In this document: positions 42,458 to 51,173 of the stretch, one piece after another
Numbering within the stretch: the first letter of the stretch is position 1
Layout: every line of letters starts with the position of its first letter
Source of the DNA: Marivita cryptomonadis
Lineage (GTDB): Bacteria > Pseudomonadota > Alphaproteobacteria > Rhodobacterales > Rhodobacteraceae
DNA: 64,000 nucleotides
Direction of reading: 5' to 3'
Assembly: GCF_002115725.1 (NCBI RefSeq)
Contig: NZ_JFKD01000011.1
Span: 112,960-176,959, forward strand
Made by a program: the position numbers and the translations under genes
The notes under the pieces: model-generated
Told to the model about the DNA's origin: nothing
The model's database searches: none
The model's input: the letters and a program-made list of their open reading frames with translations, nothing else

Positions 42458-43591
42458 TTACGAGCCTAAGCCAGCCATCCGGTAAAGCGCACCGTTGCCG
42501 ACGCTGAGGAACCAGAGTGCCCCATCCGGTCCTTGCCGGACATCGCGGACGCGCTGGGTGCTGTCCCCTTGGATCTGTTCAACCTCCTGTAACGGCGCGC
42601 CTTCGAGGCGGGAAATGTAGTCGAACTTTAGCGATCCTGCGAACATGTCGCCTGACCATGCCCGGATCGGACCACCGTTGTAGAAGGTCAGCCCAGACGG
42701 CGCCATGGATGGGTCCCAGTAGGCCACTGGCTGCTCCATACCGGGCATGGACGTGCCCTCGCCGATGCTGCGACCCGAGTAATGCGTGCCATAAGAGATC
42801 ACCGGCCAGCCGAAATTTGCGCCTTTCCGGATTCGGTTCACTTCATCCCCGCCACGTGCGCCATGTTCGGTGACCCAAAGCTGGCCGTTACTGTCCATCG
42901 CCGCGCCCTGCGGGTTGCGATGACCGTAGGACCAGATCTCAGGCTGAACGCCTGCGGTGTTCACGAACGGATTGTCCGAAGGCACAGCCCCGGTCTTTGT
43001 AATGCGCAAGACCGATCCATTATGCAGGCTGCGATCCTGTGCTGTGTCATCAGACCCACGATCGCCGACCGTGATGAACAATGTCCCGTCTTGCGCCTCA
43101 ACGATCCGCGAGCCGAAATGTCGCCCCCCGCTCGACCCGGGCGCGATTTCGAAAATCGTCTCGTGATCAGTAAGTGCCGTTCCATCGGAATGGAGCACCG
43201 CCTTGGTCACCGCCGTGCCGCTGCCACGACCTTGACGTTTGGCGTGGGTAAAGAACAGCGTGCGGCTTTGCGCGAAATCACGGGGCACAAGCACGTCAAG
43301 CAAGCCGCCCTGCCCGTCCACATCCACTTCGGGCGGCGTGCGCAGCGTCACGACACCGGCACCCGGCGTGACGAGCAAAACGCGACCGTCGCGTTCGGTC
43401 ACCACGATTTCGCCCTCTGGCAAAAAGCCAAACGCCCACGGCTCGTCGAGCCCGGTCACCACGGCCGAGACCTGCATCTGGCCGGCACTGGTCTGGATCG
43501 TTTCCGACGTGACTTGCGCTATGACCGGGGCAAGGGCTGCGGACGACATCAACAAAGACACGGAAAGCGTAAAGCGGCGCAGGGCGGTCAT
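42458..43591 (-). CDS. PQQ-dependent sugar dehydrogenase (soluble, six-bladed propeller)
   Basis: A 377-residue secreted protein. A signal peptide (residues 1-25, MTALRRFTLSVSLLMSSAALAP) precedes a GDH/sorbosone-type beta-propeller: LDEPWAFGFLPEGEIVVTERDGRVLLV, QGGLLDVLVPRDFAQSRTLFFTHAKR, GRHFGSRIVEAQDGTLFITVGDRGSDDTAQD, SYGHRNPQGAAMDSNGQLWVTEHGARGGDEVNRIRKGANFGWPVISYG. The family oxidises aldoses with PQQ as cofactor in the periplasm. No PQQ synthesis genes are in the window. The start at 43589-43591 follows GGAGATCTGCCC. Confidence 0.9.
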   Translation of the reverse strand: MTALRRFTLSVSLLMSSAALAPVIAQVTSETIQTSAGQMQVSAVVTGLDEPWAFGFLPEGEIVVTERDGRVLLVTPGAGVVTLRTPPEVDVDGQGGLLDVLVPRDFAQSRTLFFTHAKRQGRGSGTAVTKAVLHSDGTALTDHETIFEIAPGSSGGRHFGSRIVEAQDGTLFITVGDRGSDDTAQDRSLHNGSVLRITKTGAVPSDNPFVNTAGVQPEIWSYGHRNPQGAAMDSNGQLWVTEHGARGGDEVNRIRKGANFGWPVISYGTHYSGRSIGEGTSMPGMEQPVAYWDPSMAPSGLTFYNGGPIRAWSGDMFAGSLKFDYISRLEGAPLQEVEQIQGDSTQRVRDVRQGPDGALWFLSVGNGALYRMAGLGS

Positions 43592-43845
43592 GGGCAGATC
43601 TCCATTCGTCACAACTACCGTCTGAAATAAGTGCATCTGACCTTGCGGCAACTGCACTTACGAAGTCGTGAGCGGATGCCGGATGGTGGAAAAAGATTCG
43701 AAACGTCCCAACCTCAAACCCTAAGTTATTGAAAACGTGAGCGATGCACCGAACGCCTTGCAATGCGTGAGGCCTTTTCTTTTCCACAGCATCTGAATAT
43801 CGTCTTTGCGAGAACACAGCGATGTTCCAACACGGGAGAATAATT

Positions 43846-45042
43846 ATGAAAAAGTTTCTGACAGCCACAGCGGCTGGCGCGTTGATGGCGGGTTCGGCCT
43901 TTGCCGCGAGCCATTCCAATGAAATCAAGATGGGTATCATCCTGGGCTTCACTGGCCCGATTGAATCCCTGACACCTGCCATGGCGGCCGGTGCCGAAAT
44001 GGCGATTACCGAAGTGTCCGAAAGCGGCAAACTGCTGGGCGGCGCAACTGTGTCAGCCGTGCGCGCGGATTCGACCTGCGTCGACAGTGCAGCCGCGACC
44101 GCCGCGGCAGAACGCCTGATCACATCCGACGGCATCAGCGCAATGATGGGCCCCGATTGCTCCGGTGTGACCGGCGCGGTTCTGGCCAACGTGTCTGTGC
44201 CCAACGGCATGGTCATGATTTCGCCTTCCGCCACTTCGCCCGCTCTGTCGGCTGCCGAGGACAATGGCCTGTTCTTCCGCACCGCACCTTCGGATGCGCG
44301 TCAAGGTGCCGTGCTGGCCGGGATCATGATCGAAAAGGGCATCACAAGTGCCGCTGTGACCTATACCAACAACGACTATGGCAAGGGCTTTGCCGACGCG
44401 TTTCAGGCCGCCTACGAAGCGGCTGGCGGGTCGGTGACCTTGTCCGCGCCGCATGAAGACGGCAAGGCGGATTACTCGGCTGAAGTCGGTGCTTTGGCGT
44501 CTGCCGGTGGCGACGCTCTTGTCGTGCTCGGATATGTCGATCAGGGTGGCGCAGGCGTCATTCAGGGCGCGCTCGACACGGGCGCATTCGACATGTTCGC
44601 CATGGGTGACGGCATGATCGGCGACTCGCTGGTCGAACGGTTTGGCGACGATATCGCCGGCATGATCGGCACAGCGCCGGGTTCGGACAACGCGGGTGCT
44701 GCGATGTTCGCAGAAATGGCAACGGCAGCCGGGATCGATGGTACATCGGTCTATGCGGGTGAATCCTACGATGCAGCCGCGCTGATGCTTCTGGCGATGG
44801 CCGCCGCAGGTTCGAAAGAGCCAGGCGACTACCAGTCCAAAATCTTCGATATCGCAAACGCACCGGGCGAGCAGATCCTGCCGGGTGAGTTGGGCAAGGC
44901 AATCGACATTCTCGCGGCGGGCGGCGACGTCGACTACCAAGGCGCGACAGGCGTCGAATTGGTCGAGCCGGGTGAAGCGGCGGGTTCCTATGCGGAATTC
45001 ACTGTCGAAGGCGGCGCGTTGACGGTTGTCGGCTACCGCTAA
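43846..45042 (+). CDS. Branched-chain amino acid-type ABC transporter substrate-binding protein
   Basis: A 398-residue periplasmic protein of the HAAT class. The signal peptide is about 1-20 (MKKFLTATAAGALMAGSAFA). The fold shows IKMGIILGFTGPIESLTPAMAAGAEMAITEVS, RADSTCVDSAAATAAAERLI, VNVSVPNGMVMISPSATSPALSA-type NVSVPNGMVMISPSATSPAL and YTNNDYGKGFADAFQAAYEAAGG. It is the first gene of a five-gene transporter. The ligand (leucine-type amino acids, amides or others) is not decided by sequence. It lies 96 bases before the ATPase gene, with a hairpin between. Confidence 0.93.
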   Translation: MKKFLTATAAGALMAGSAFAASHSNEIKMGIILGFTGPIESLTPAMAAGAEMAITEVSESGKLLGGATVSAVRADSTCVDSAAATAAAERLITSDGISAMMGPDCSGVTGAVLANVSVPNGMVMISPSATSPALSAAEDNGLFFRTAPSDARQGAVLAGIMIEKGITSAAVTYTNNDYGKGFADAFQAAYEAAGGSVTLSAPHEDGKADYSAEVGALASAGGDALVVLGYVDQGGAGVIQGALDTGAFDMFAMGDGMIGDSLVERFGDDIAGMIGTAPGSDNAGAAMFAEMATAAGIDGTSVYAGESYDAAALMLLAMAAAGSKEPGDYQSKIFDIANAPGEQILPGELGKAIDILAAGGDVDYQGATGVELVEPGEAAGSYAEFTVEGGALTVVGYR

Positions 45043-45067
45043 GCCGTCCACGGCACTCGATACCAAG

Positions 45068-45094
45068 CGGCGCGGGAGATTTCTCGCGCCGTTT
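45068..45094 (+). terminator. Attenuator-type hairpin after the binding-protein gene
   Basis: A 7-bp stem CGGCGCG / CGCGCCG with an inner GAG/CTC extension and TTT after it, between the binding-protein gene and the first ATPase gene. It probably lets the binding protein be made in excess. Confidence 0.55.
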
Positions 45095-45138
45095 CACTAT
45101 AGAAGGCGGGCCGGACAACACCGCCACAGGGATGCACG

Positions 45139-45918
45139 ATGATCGAGGTGAAGAACCTTCACCGCCATTTCGGCGGTTTCCGCGCGGTTGATGGCGCCTC
45201 TCTCGAAATCGAGACCGGCTCCATCACTGGTCTTGTCGGCCCAAACGGAGCCGGAAAAACAACACTTTTCAATGTGGTGGCGGGCGTTCTTCCACCGACG
45301 TCCGGGCAAGTTTTCATGGCGGGCGAGGATATCACAGGCCTGCCACCGCACACGCTGTTTCACAAAGGGCTGCTGCGCACGTTCCAGATCGCGCATGAAT
45401 TCAGTTCCATGTCCTGTCGCGAGAACCTGATGATGGTGCCGGGGGGGCAAACCGGCGAAACATTGTGGAACACATGGTTCGGGCGCAAGCGCATCGCGGA
45501 CGAGGAACGCGCGCTGCGGGCCAAGGCGGATGAAGTGTTGGAATTCCTGACCATCGAACACCTCGCAGACCACAAGGCTGGTCAGGTGTCTGGCGGTCAG
45601 AAGAAACTGCTGGAACTGGGCCGCACCATGATGGTGGATGCGCGCATCGTCTTTCTGGACGAGGTCGGTGCAGGTGTGAACCGCACCCTGCTCAATACCA
45701 TTGGTGACGCGATCATCCGGCTCAACAAGGAACGCGGCTACACGTTCTGCATGATCGAACACGACATGGATTTCATCGGACGGCTATGCGACCCGGTGAT
45801 CGTCATGGCCGAGGGCAAGGTGCTATCGAAAGGCACGATTGACGAGATCAAAGCGGACGAACGCGTGATCGAAGCCTATCTGGGCACCGGTCTGAAAAAC
45901 AAGGAAGCGGTCGGATGA
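45139..45918 (+). CDS. ABC transporter ATP-binding protein (LivG type)
   Basis: A 259-residue ATPase. Walker A is GLVGPNGAGKTTLFNVVAG, the signature is VSGGQKKLLELGRTMM and Walker B is IVFLDEVGAGVNRTLLNTI. The C-terminus has the BCA_ABC_TP_C tail (VLSKGTIDEIKADERVIEAYLG), the mark of LivG-type subunits. The next ATPase gene overlaps its stop by ATGA. It energises the two-permease importer downstream. Confidence 0.93.
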   Translation: MIEVKNLHRHFGGFRAVDGASLEIETGSITGLVGPNGAGKTTLFNVVAGVLPPTSGQVFMAGEDITGLPPHTLFHKGLLRTFQIAHEFSSMSCRENLMMVPGGQTGETLWNTWFGRKRIADEERALRAKADEVLEFLTIEHLADHKAGQVSGGQKKLLELGRTMMVDARIVFLDEVGAGVNRTLLNTIGDAIIRLNKERGYTFCMIEHDMDFIGRLCDPVIVMAEGKVLSKGTIDEIKADERVIEAYLGTGLKNKEAVG

Positions 45919-46745
45919 GCGGCAATCCCTATCAGGACGACCGTGGCAACAAGGACGCGTCGATCACCAACCCGCACGGTCAGGGCACGCTGATCGCTTC
46001 GGGCACGCAGGTGCGCCCCATGCCGGGCGGTGACGGGCCGTTTCTGATCGGCGAGAACATGACCGGTGGCTACGGCAAGGCTGGCCCCGACATCCTGCAC
46101 GGCTGCACCATCGCCGTGGAGAAAGGCGAGATCGCGGTAATCGTTGGCCCTAATGGTGCGGGCAAATCGACCGCGATGAAGGCGGTTTTCGGGATGCTGG
46201 ATCTGCGCGAAGGCCGTGTGCTTCTCGATGGCGAGGACATCACCCAACTGACGCCACAGGCGCGGGTGCGCTATGGCATGGGCTTTGTGCCGCAGACATC
46301 CAACATCTTTACGTCGATGACGGTGGAAGAGAACCTCGAGATGGGGGCGTTCATCCGCACCGACGATTTCCGCAAGACGATGGAACAGGTCTACGAGTTG
46401 TTCCCGATCCTGCGCGAAAAGCGCCATCAGGCGGCGGGCGAACTGTCTGGAGGTCAGCGCCAGCAGGTTGCCGTGGGGCGGGCGCTGATGACCCAACCCA
46501 AAGTGCTGATGCTGGACGAGCCAACAGCGGGTGTGTCGCCCATCGTGATGGACGAATTGTTTGACCGCATTATCGAAGTGGCCCGCACCGGGATCTCGAT
46601 CTTGATGGTGGAACAGAATGCCCGGCAAGCGCTTGAAATTGCTGATAAAGGGTATGTCTTGGTGCAAGGCGCGAACGGCTATTCGGGGACCGGCAAGGAT
46701 TTGCTGGCCAATCCCGATGTGCGCCGGTCGTTCCTTGGTGGCTGA
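45915..46745 (+). CDS. ABC transporter ATP-binding protein (LivF type)
   Basis: A 276-residue ATPase. An unusual N-terminal extension of about 45 residues (MSGNPYQDDRGNKDASITNP) precedes the fold. Walker A is IVGPNGAGKSTAMKAVFG, the signature is LSGGQRQQVAVGRALM, and Walker B is VLMLDEPTAGVSPIVMDELF. It is the LivF partner of the neighbouring LivG-type protein. It overlaps the previous gene by four bases and precedes the first permease by 87 bases. Confidence 0.93.
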   Translation: MSGNPYQDDRGNKDASITNPHGQGTLIASGTQVRPMPGGDGPFLIGENMTGGYGKAGPDILHGCTIAVEKGEIAVIVGPNGAGKSTAMKAVFGMLDLREGRVLLDGEDITQLTPQARVRYGMGFVPQTSNIFTSMTVEENLEMGAFIRTDDFRKTMEQVYELFPILREKRHQAAGELSGGQRQQVAVGRALMTQPKVLMLDEPTAGVSPIVMDELFDRIIEVARTGISILMVEQNARQALEIADKGYVLVQGANGYSGTGKDLLANPDVRRSFLGG

Positions 46746-46832
46746 CGGGGCGCGCGTGGAGATGTGGAATTTGCATATTTTTGAAAAGAAGAAGATGGGG
46801 ATGCGCCCCGTCCGCAGCGGAGGTCACCTGAT

Positions 46833-47843
46833 ATGGACCTGCTGAACGGCGTTGTCGCTCTGGCCAATTTCGTGCTGATCCCAGCGATTGCCTATGGCAG
46901 CCAGCTGGCGCTGGGCGCGCTTGGGGTGACGCTGATATACGGCATCCTGAGGTTCTCGAACTTCGCCCATGGCGACACGATGGCTGTGGGCACAATGGTC
47001 ACGGTGCTCGCGACTTGGGGATTGCAGGCCATGGGGGTCAGTCTGGGGCCCTTGCCTACAGCCCTGCTTGCGATTCCGATCGGCATCTTGGGTGCGACGG
47101 CACTTGTGCTGCTGACGGACAAGTATGTCTACAAATTCTACCGCGCGCAGAAGGCCAAACCGGTGATCTTGGTCATCGTGTCGATGGGCGTGATGTTTAT
47201 CTACAACGGTCTGACGCGGATCATTATTGGCCCGGACGATTACCGTTTTGCGGATGGCGAGCGGTTTGTGATTTCTGCCCGAACCTTCCGCGACATGACG
47301 GGGCTTGAGGAAGGTCTGGCACTGCGCACAACGCAGGTGATAACCGTCATCACAGCGATTGCCGTGGTGGCGGCGCTGTTCTGGTTTTTGAACAAGACGC
47401 GCACCGGAAAATCCATGCGGGCGTTTTCCGACAACGAGGATTTGGCGCTGTTGTCGGGCATCAACCCCGAGCGCGTGGTGCTGGTGACATGGCTGATCGT
47501 AGCGTCCTTGGCGACGGTGGCCGGTGTGCTTTATGGCTTGGACAAGTCGTTCAAGGCCTTCACCTATTTCCAGCTATTGTTGCCGATCTTTGCCGCCGCC
47601 ATCGTCGGAGGGCTTGGCAATCCGCTGGGGGCCATCGCGGGCGGCTTCGTGATCGCCTTTTCCGAGGTCGGGATCACCTATGCGTGGAAAAAGGTGCTGG
47701 TGTATATGATGCCCCCTGCCCTTGAGCCCGACGGCTTGGTGCAGATCCTGAGCACCGAATACAAGTTCGCAGTCAGCTTTGTGATCCTTGTGATCGTGTT
47801 GCTGTTCCGACCGACCGGTCTGTTCCGGGGGAAATCGATATGA
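46833..47843 (+). CDS. Branched-chain amino acid ABC transporter permease (LivH type)
   Basis: A 336-residue inner-membrane permease with about 8 helices. Landmarks are YGSQLALGALGVTLIYGILRFSNFAHGDTMAVGTMVTVL (about 20-58), GKSMRAFSDNEDLALLSGINPERVVLVTWLIVASLATVAGVLYGLD (the coupling region, about 192-237) and LLPIFAAAIVGGLGNPLGAIAGGFVIAFSEV. GGAGGTCACCTGAT stands before the ATG. It pairs with the LivM-type permease that overlaps its stop by ATGA. Confidence 0.94.
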   Translation: MDLLNGVVALANFVLIPAIAYGSQLALGALGVTLIYGILRFSNFAHGDTMAVGTMVTVLATWGLQAMGVSLGPLPTALLAIPIGILGATALVLLTDKYVYKFYRAQKAKPVILVIVSMGVMFIYNGLTRIIIGPDDYRFADGERFVISARTFRDMTGLEEGLALRTTQVITVITAIAVVAALFWFLNKTRTGKSMRAFSDNEDLALLSGINPERVVLVTWLIVASLATVAGVLYGLDKSFKAFTYFQLLLPIFAAAIVGGLGNPLGAIAGGFVIAFSEVGITYAWKKVLVYMMPPALEPDGLVQILSTEYKFAVSFVILVIVLLFRPTGLFRGKSI

Positions 47844-49129
47844 GAACCGTTCTGCTTTTCGGGGCTGTGGCCTGTCTCATTTTGGGAACCGGATTTTTGC
47901 AAAGCTGGAACTCGGCACTGCTGATCCTGAACATGGGGCTGATCAGCGCCGTGATGGCGCTGGGGGTGAACCTGCAATGGGGTCTTGCGGGGCTGTTCAA
48001 CGTAGGTGTCATGGGATTTGTGGCGCTGGGCGGCTTGGCAGTTGTGCTGATCTCGATGCCGCCCGTGGGTGCGGCATGGCAAGCTGGTGGCGGTGGTATC
48101 TTGTTGGGCCTTGTGTTGGGTGCGGCAACCATCGTGGCGGCGGTTCTGGTCTGGGCGCGCACATCGGGCAAACTGCGCGGCTGGGGCACGGCGGGCGTAT
48201 TGCTGATCGGAATGGTGATCTACCGGATGGTGCTCGACCCTTCGGTCGAGGCGGTCGAGGCGGTCGATCCAGCGCTGGCGGGATACTTGGGCGGGTTGGG
48301 CCTGCCGGTGTTGCTGGCTTGGCCTGTCGGCGGAGTTCTGGCGGCGGGTGCCGCCTATGTGATCGGCAAGACGGCGCTGGGCTTAAGGTCTGACTACCTC
48401 GCCATCGCGACGCTGGGGATTGCCGAGATCGTCATTGCAATCCTGAAGAACGAAGATTGGCTGGCGCGGGGTGTGAAGAACGTCATCGGGCTACCCCGCC
48501 CGGTGCCTTACGAAGTGGACCTGCAGAACGATCCCGCCTTTGTGGAGCGCGCCGCCGGCTTCGGGCTGGATGCGACCACAGCATCGACGATCTACGTGAA
48601 GATCGAGTACGGCTTGCTGTTCGCCGCCGTCCTGATCGTGCTGCTGGTGCTGTCGCAGCTTGCGTTGAACAGTCCATGGGGCCGGATGATGCGGGCGATC
48701 CGCGACAACGAGACCGCCGCTCGCGCAATGGGCAAGGATGTGACCGCGCGCCATTTGCAGGTGTTCATCCTTGGTTCGGCCATATGCGGCGTCGCAGGCG
48801 CAATGATGACGACGCTGGACGGGCAGTTGACGCCGGGCAGCTACCAACCGCTGCGCTATACGTTCCTGATCTGGGTGATGGTGATTGTTGGCGGATCCGG
48901 CAACAACCTTGGTGCGGTCTTGGGTGGGTTCCTGATCTGGTTCCTTTGGGTGCAGGTGGAACCGATGGGGCATCTTCTGATGTCGCTGATCACGGCGGGC
49001 ATGGCGGATGGATCCTGGCTCAAGGCACATCTTCTGGACAGCGTGCAGCATATGCGCCTGCTGACCATGGGGATCATCCTGCTTTTGGTGCTGCGACTGA
49101 ACCCCAGAGGCCTGTTGCCGGAACGCTGA
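47840..49129 (+). CDS. Branched-chain amino acid ABC transporter permease (LivM type)
   Basis: A 429-residue permease, longer than LivH as expected. Helices are visible throughout; family segments are LLILNMGLISAVMALGVNLQWGLAGLFNVGVMGFVALGGLA (about 29-69), LRSDYLAIATLGIAEIVIAILKNEDWLARGVKNVIGLPRP (about 182-221) and the coupling loop WGRMMRAIRDNETAARAMGKDVTARHLQVFILGSAICGVAGAMM. It forms the membrane channel with the LivH-type subunit. The operon seems to end with the hairpin at 49136-49175. Confidence 0.94.
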   Translation: MRTVLLFGAVACLILGTGFLQSWNSALLILNMGLISAVMALGVNLQWGLAGLFNVGVMGFVALGGLAVVLISMPPVGAAWQAGGGGILLGLVLGAATIVAAVLVWARTSGKLRGWGTAGVLLIGMVIYRMVLDPSVEAVEAVDPALAGYLGGLGLPVLLAWPVGGVLAAGAAYVIGKTALGLRSDYLAIATLGIAEIVIAILKNEDWLARGVKNVIGLPRPVPYEVDLQNDPAFVERAAGFGLDATTASTIYVKIEYGLLFAAVLIVLLVLSQLALNSPWGRMMRAIRDNETAARAMGKDVTARHLQVFILGSAICGVAGAMMTTLDGQLTPGSYQPLRYTFLIWVMVIVGGSGNNLGAVLGGFLIWFLWVQVEPMGHLLMSLITAGMADGSWLKAHLLDSVQHMRLLTMGIILLLVLRLNPRGLLPER

Positions 49130-49135
49130 AATCGA

Positions 49136-49175
49136 CCCGCGCCGTATGAGACCTTTCGGCAAGAGACGGCGCGGG
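49136..49175 (+). terminator. Hairpin at the end of the transporter operon
   Basis: A perfect 10-bp stem CCCGCGCCGT / ACGGCGCGGG enclosing a 20-base loop, six bases after the livM-type stop. No T run follows. It separates the transporter from the two-component genes, but read-through is possible. Confidence 0.5.
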
Positions 49176-49250
49176 CAGAACTCCTTACTCTGATGTGATA
49201 GGCAGAGGGTCGCCGCGTCTGCCGAAAGGACGACAGAAGAGAGCAGAACC

Positions 49251-49934
49251 ATGCGAGATATTCCGATAGCCGAGCTGAACGCATTGGTGGTGGATGACCA
49301 TCCCCTGTTCTGTGACGCGCTCATGCTCACCCTGCGCTCCATCGCTGACTTCTCTGAAATCCAGACGGCCGGGACAATGGATGCGGCCCTTGCCAAGGTT
49401 GCTGCTGATGCGGATTTCGATCTGATCCTGTTGGATCTGAACCTGCCCGATGTGAACGGCCTTGATGGGCTGGTCCGGCTGCGGACAGCGGCACCGAAAT
49501 CGACAATCCTGATCGTGTCGTCGATGGCCGACAACCGGATGATCAGCCACGCGCTCAAGGCTGGCGCAAACGGGTTTGTGCCCAAACATTCTCAACGTGC
49601 GGTGTTCCGAAGGGCCTTTGACGCAGTGCGCGAAGGTCAGTCGTTTGTGCCCGATGGCTATATCGATCCGCAGGGGCAGGACAACAATCGCGACGCGCCC
49701 GAAGAGGCCCTGTCGCGGCTCGCATCACTGACCAATCAGCAGGCGCGCATCCTTAATCTGATCTGCGAAGGCAAGCTGAACAAGCAGATCGCCTTTGATC
49801 TTTCCATAGCCGAGACCACCGTCAAAGCCCATGTCACAGCGATCATGCGCAAGCTGGGCGTGCACAGCCGGACTCAAGCTGTACTGATCGCCCAAGAGGC
49901 GCGCTTTAACCGAGTCTTGCCAAGCGACGCCTGA
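49251..49934 (+). CDS. NarL/FixJ-type response regulator
   Basis: A 227-residue regulator. The receiver (about 8-125) has acidic residues in ALVVDDHPLFCDALMLTL, the phospho-acceptor Asp in DFDLILLDLNLPDVNGLDGL (about 61) and the lysine in GFVPKHSQ. The LuxR-type HTH (about 160-220) is SRLASLTNQQARILNLICEGKLNKQIAFDLSIAETTVKAHVTAIMRKLGVHSRTQAVL. It lies 42 bases before the FIST-domain gene and is likely the output partner of the hybrid kinase downstream. Confidence 0.93.
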   Translation: MRDIPIAELNALVVDDHPLFCDALMLTLRSIADFSEIQTAGTMDAALAKVAADADFDLILLDLNLPDVNGLDGLVRLRTAAPKSTILIVSSMADNRMISHALKAGANGFVPKHSQRAVFRRAFDAVREGQSFVPDGYIDPQGQDNNRDAPEEALSRLASLTNQQARILNLICEGKLNKQIAFDLSIAETTVKAHVTAIMRKLGVHSRTQAVLIAQEARFNRVLPSDA

Positions 49935-49976
49935 TCCTCCTATCATCCCCGATAGCCAACACTTGGGAACCAAAGA

Positions 49977-51173
49977 GTGGAAGGAAGCCGGGTATTTCCT
50001 GAGGCCGAACGTTCTGAGACCGCCAAAGAGGTCATTGCAGTCGCGCAAGTGCGCTGTGATGATCCCGACCCCGCAGACCAAATAGCCAAACAACTCGGAC
50101 CGGGACCTTTCGAGCTTGTTTGTCTGTTTGTGTCTCCGGAGGCGGATTTCGCAGAACTGGTGGCCACCACTGCGCACCTCTTTGGGGGCGCAGATGTTTT
50201 GGCGTGCACCACGGCGGGGGAAATTGGCCGTGCCGGGTACGAAGACGATCAGATCATTGCCGTAGCGTTTCGCAAGAATCACTTTAAAACAATCACATAC
50301 TCTATTGAAAAACTTGACGAAATCGAAGAGCAATCTGTCGCCGATGCATTGATCGAAGCCCGACTGTCGCTGACGCAGAAAACCCCTGACTGGACGTCGG
50401 AATTCGCGTTCCTCATGGTCGACGGGTTAAGCCTTCGGGAAGAGCAGTTGACCGCATTCCTGTCGGCAGGCCTTGGGCCGACGCCGCTGTTTGGGGGCTC
50501 CTCCGGCGATGGCACGCGGTTCGGTCAGACATGGCTTGCCCGAAATGGCGAAGTGATGCGCAACGCTGCGATCGTGGTGGTGGTGCGTTGTGACCGCCCC
50601 GTACGGGTGTTCAGCCTGGATCACCTGGTGCCGACCGAGCAGCGGATGGTGGTGACCTCGGCCTCGCCCGAGGATCGCGTTGTGCATGAAATCAACGCAG
50701 AGCCTGCAGCATTGGAATACGCGCGACTTCTTGGGCTGGATTCGCACCAGTTGGACCAATTCACCTTTGCCGAACACCCGGTGGTGGTGCGGCTGGGTGA
50801 TGTCCATCACGTGCGTGCCATCCAGCAGGTCAAGGAAAACCACGATCTGGTGTTCTTTTCGGCCATCAACGAAGGCATGGTCCTGACGCTGGCGACCCAT
50901 GATGACATCGTCGCCCATCTTGACCGCGGGTTGAGCGACTTGGGCAAACACGACAAGCCCGAGTTCATTCTTGGCTGCGATTGTATCTTGCGCCGGATCG
51001 AAGCCGGGCGTTTGCAGAAAACCCGGGCGGTGTCAGATGTTCTGAGCGCGCACCATGTCGTTGGGTTTTCGACCTATGGTGAACAGATCGGTGGGCTGCA
51101 TGTGAACCAGACCCTGACGGGTGTGGCCATCTACCCGCCCCCCAGCGGTGAGGCGACCCGTGTCCCTGATTGA
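49977..51173 (+). CDS. FIST-domain sensor protein (NosP-like)
   Basis: A 398-residue protein with FIST_N and FIST_C domains. FIST_N runs from about 35 to 235: DPADQIAKQLGPGPFELVCLFVSPEADFAELVATTAHLFGGADVLACTTAGEIGRAGYEDDQIIAVAF, then LPTPLFGGSSGDGTRFGQTW-type GLGPTPLFGGSSGDG. FIST_C covers about 240-385 (LEYARLLGLDSHQLDQFTFAEHPVVVRLG, LVFFSAINEGMVLTLATHDDIVAHLDRGL, LGCDCILRRIEAG, HHVVGFSTYGEQIGGLHVNQTLTGVAIY). In other bacteria a FIST protein next to such a kinase is NosP, a heme-based nitric-oxide sensor. The annotated start is a GTG; heme binding is not proven. Confidence 0.88.
   Translation: MEGSRVFPEAERSETAKEVIAVAQVRCDDPDPADQIAKQLGPGPFELVCLFVSPEADFAELVATTAHLFGGADVLACTTAGEIGRAGYEDDQIIAVAFRKNHFKTITYSIEKLDEIEEQSVADALIEARLSLTQKTPDWTSEFAFLMVDGLSLREEQLTAFLSAGLGPTPLFGGSSGDGTRFGQTWLARNGEVMRNAAIVVVVRCDRPVRVFSLDHLVPTEQRMVVTSASPEDRVVHEINAEPAALEYARLLGLDSHQLDQFTFAEHPVVVRLGDVHHVRAIQQVKENHDLVFFSAINEGMVLTLATHDDIVAHLDRGLSDLGKHDKPEFILGCDCILRRIEAGRLQKTRAVSDVLSAHHVVGFSTYGEQIGGLHVNQTLTGVAIYPPPSGEATRVPD

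Noticed and set aside
43748..43792. Imperfect stem followed by TTTTCTTTT upstream of the HAAT binding-protein gene
   Set aside because: The stem is broken by mismatches and no upstream transcript on that strand would need terminating.
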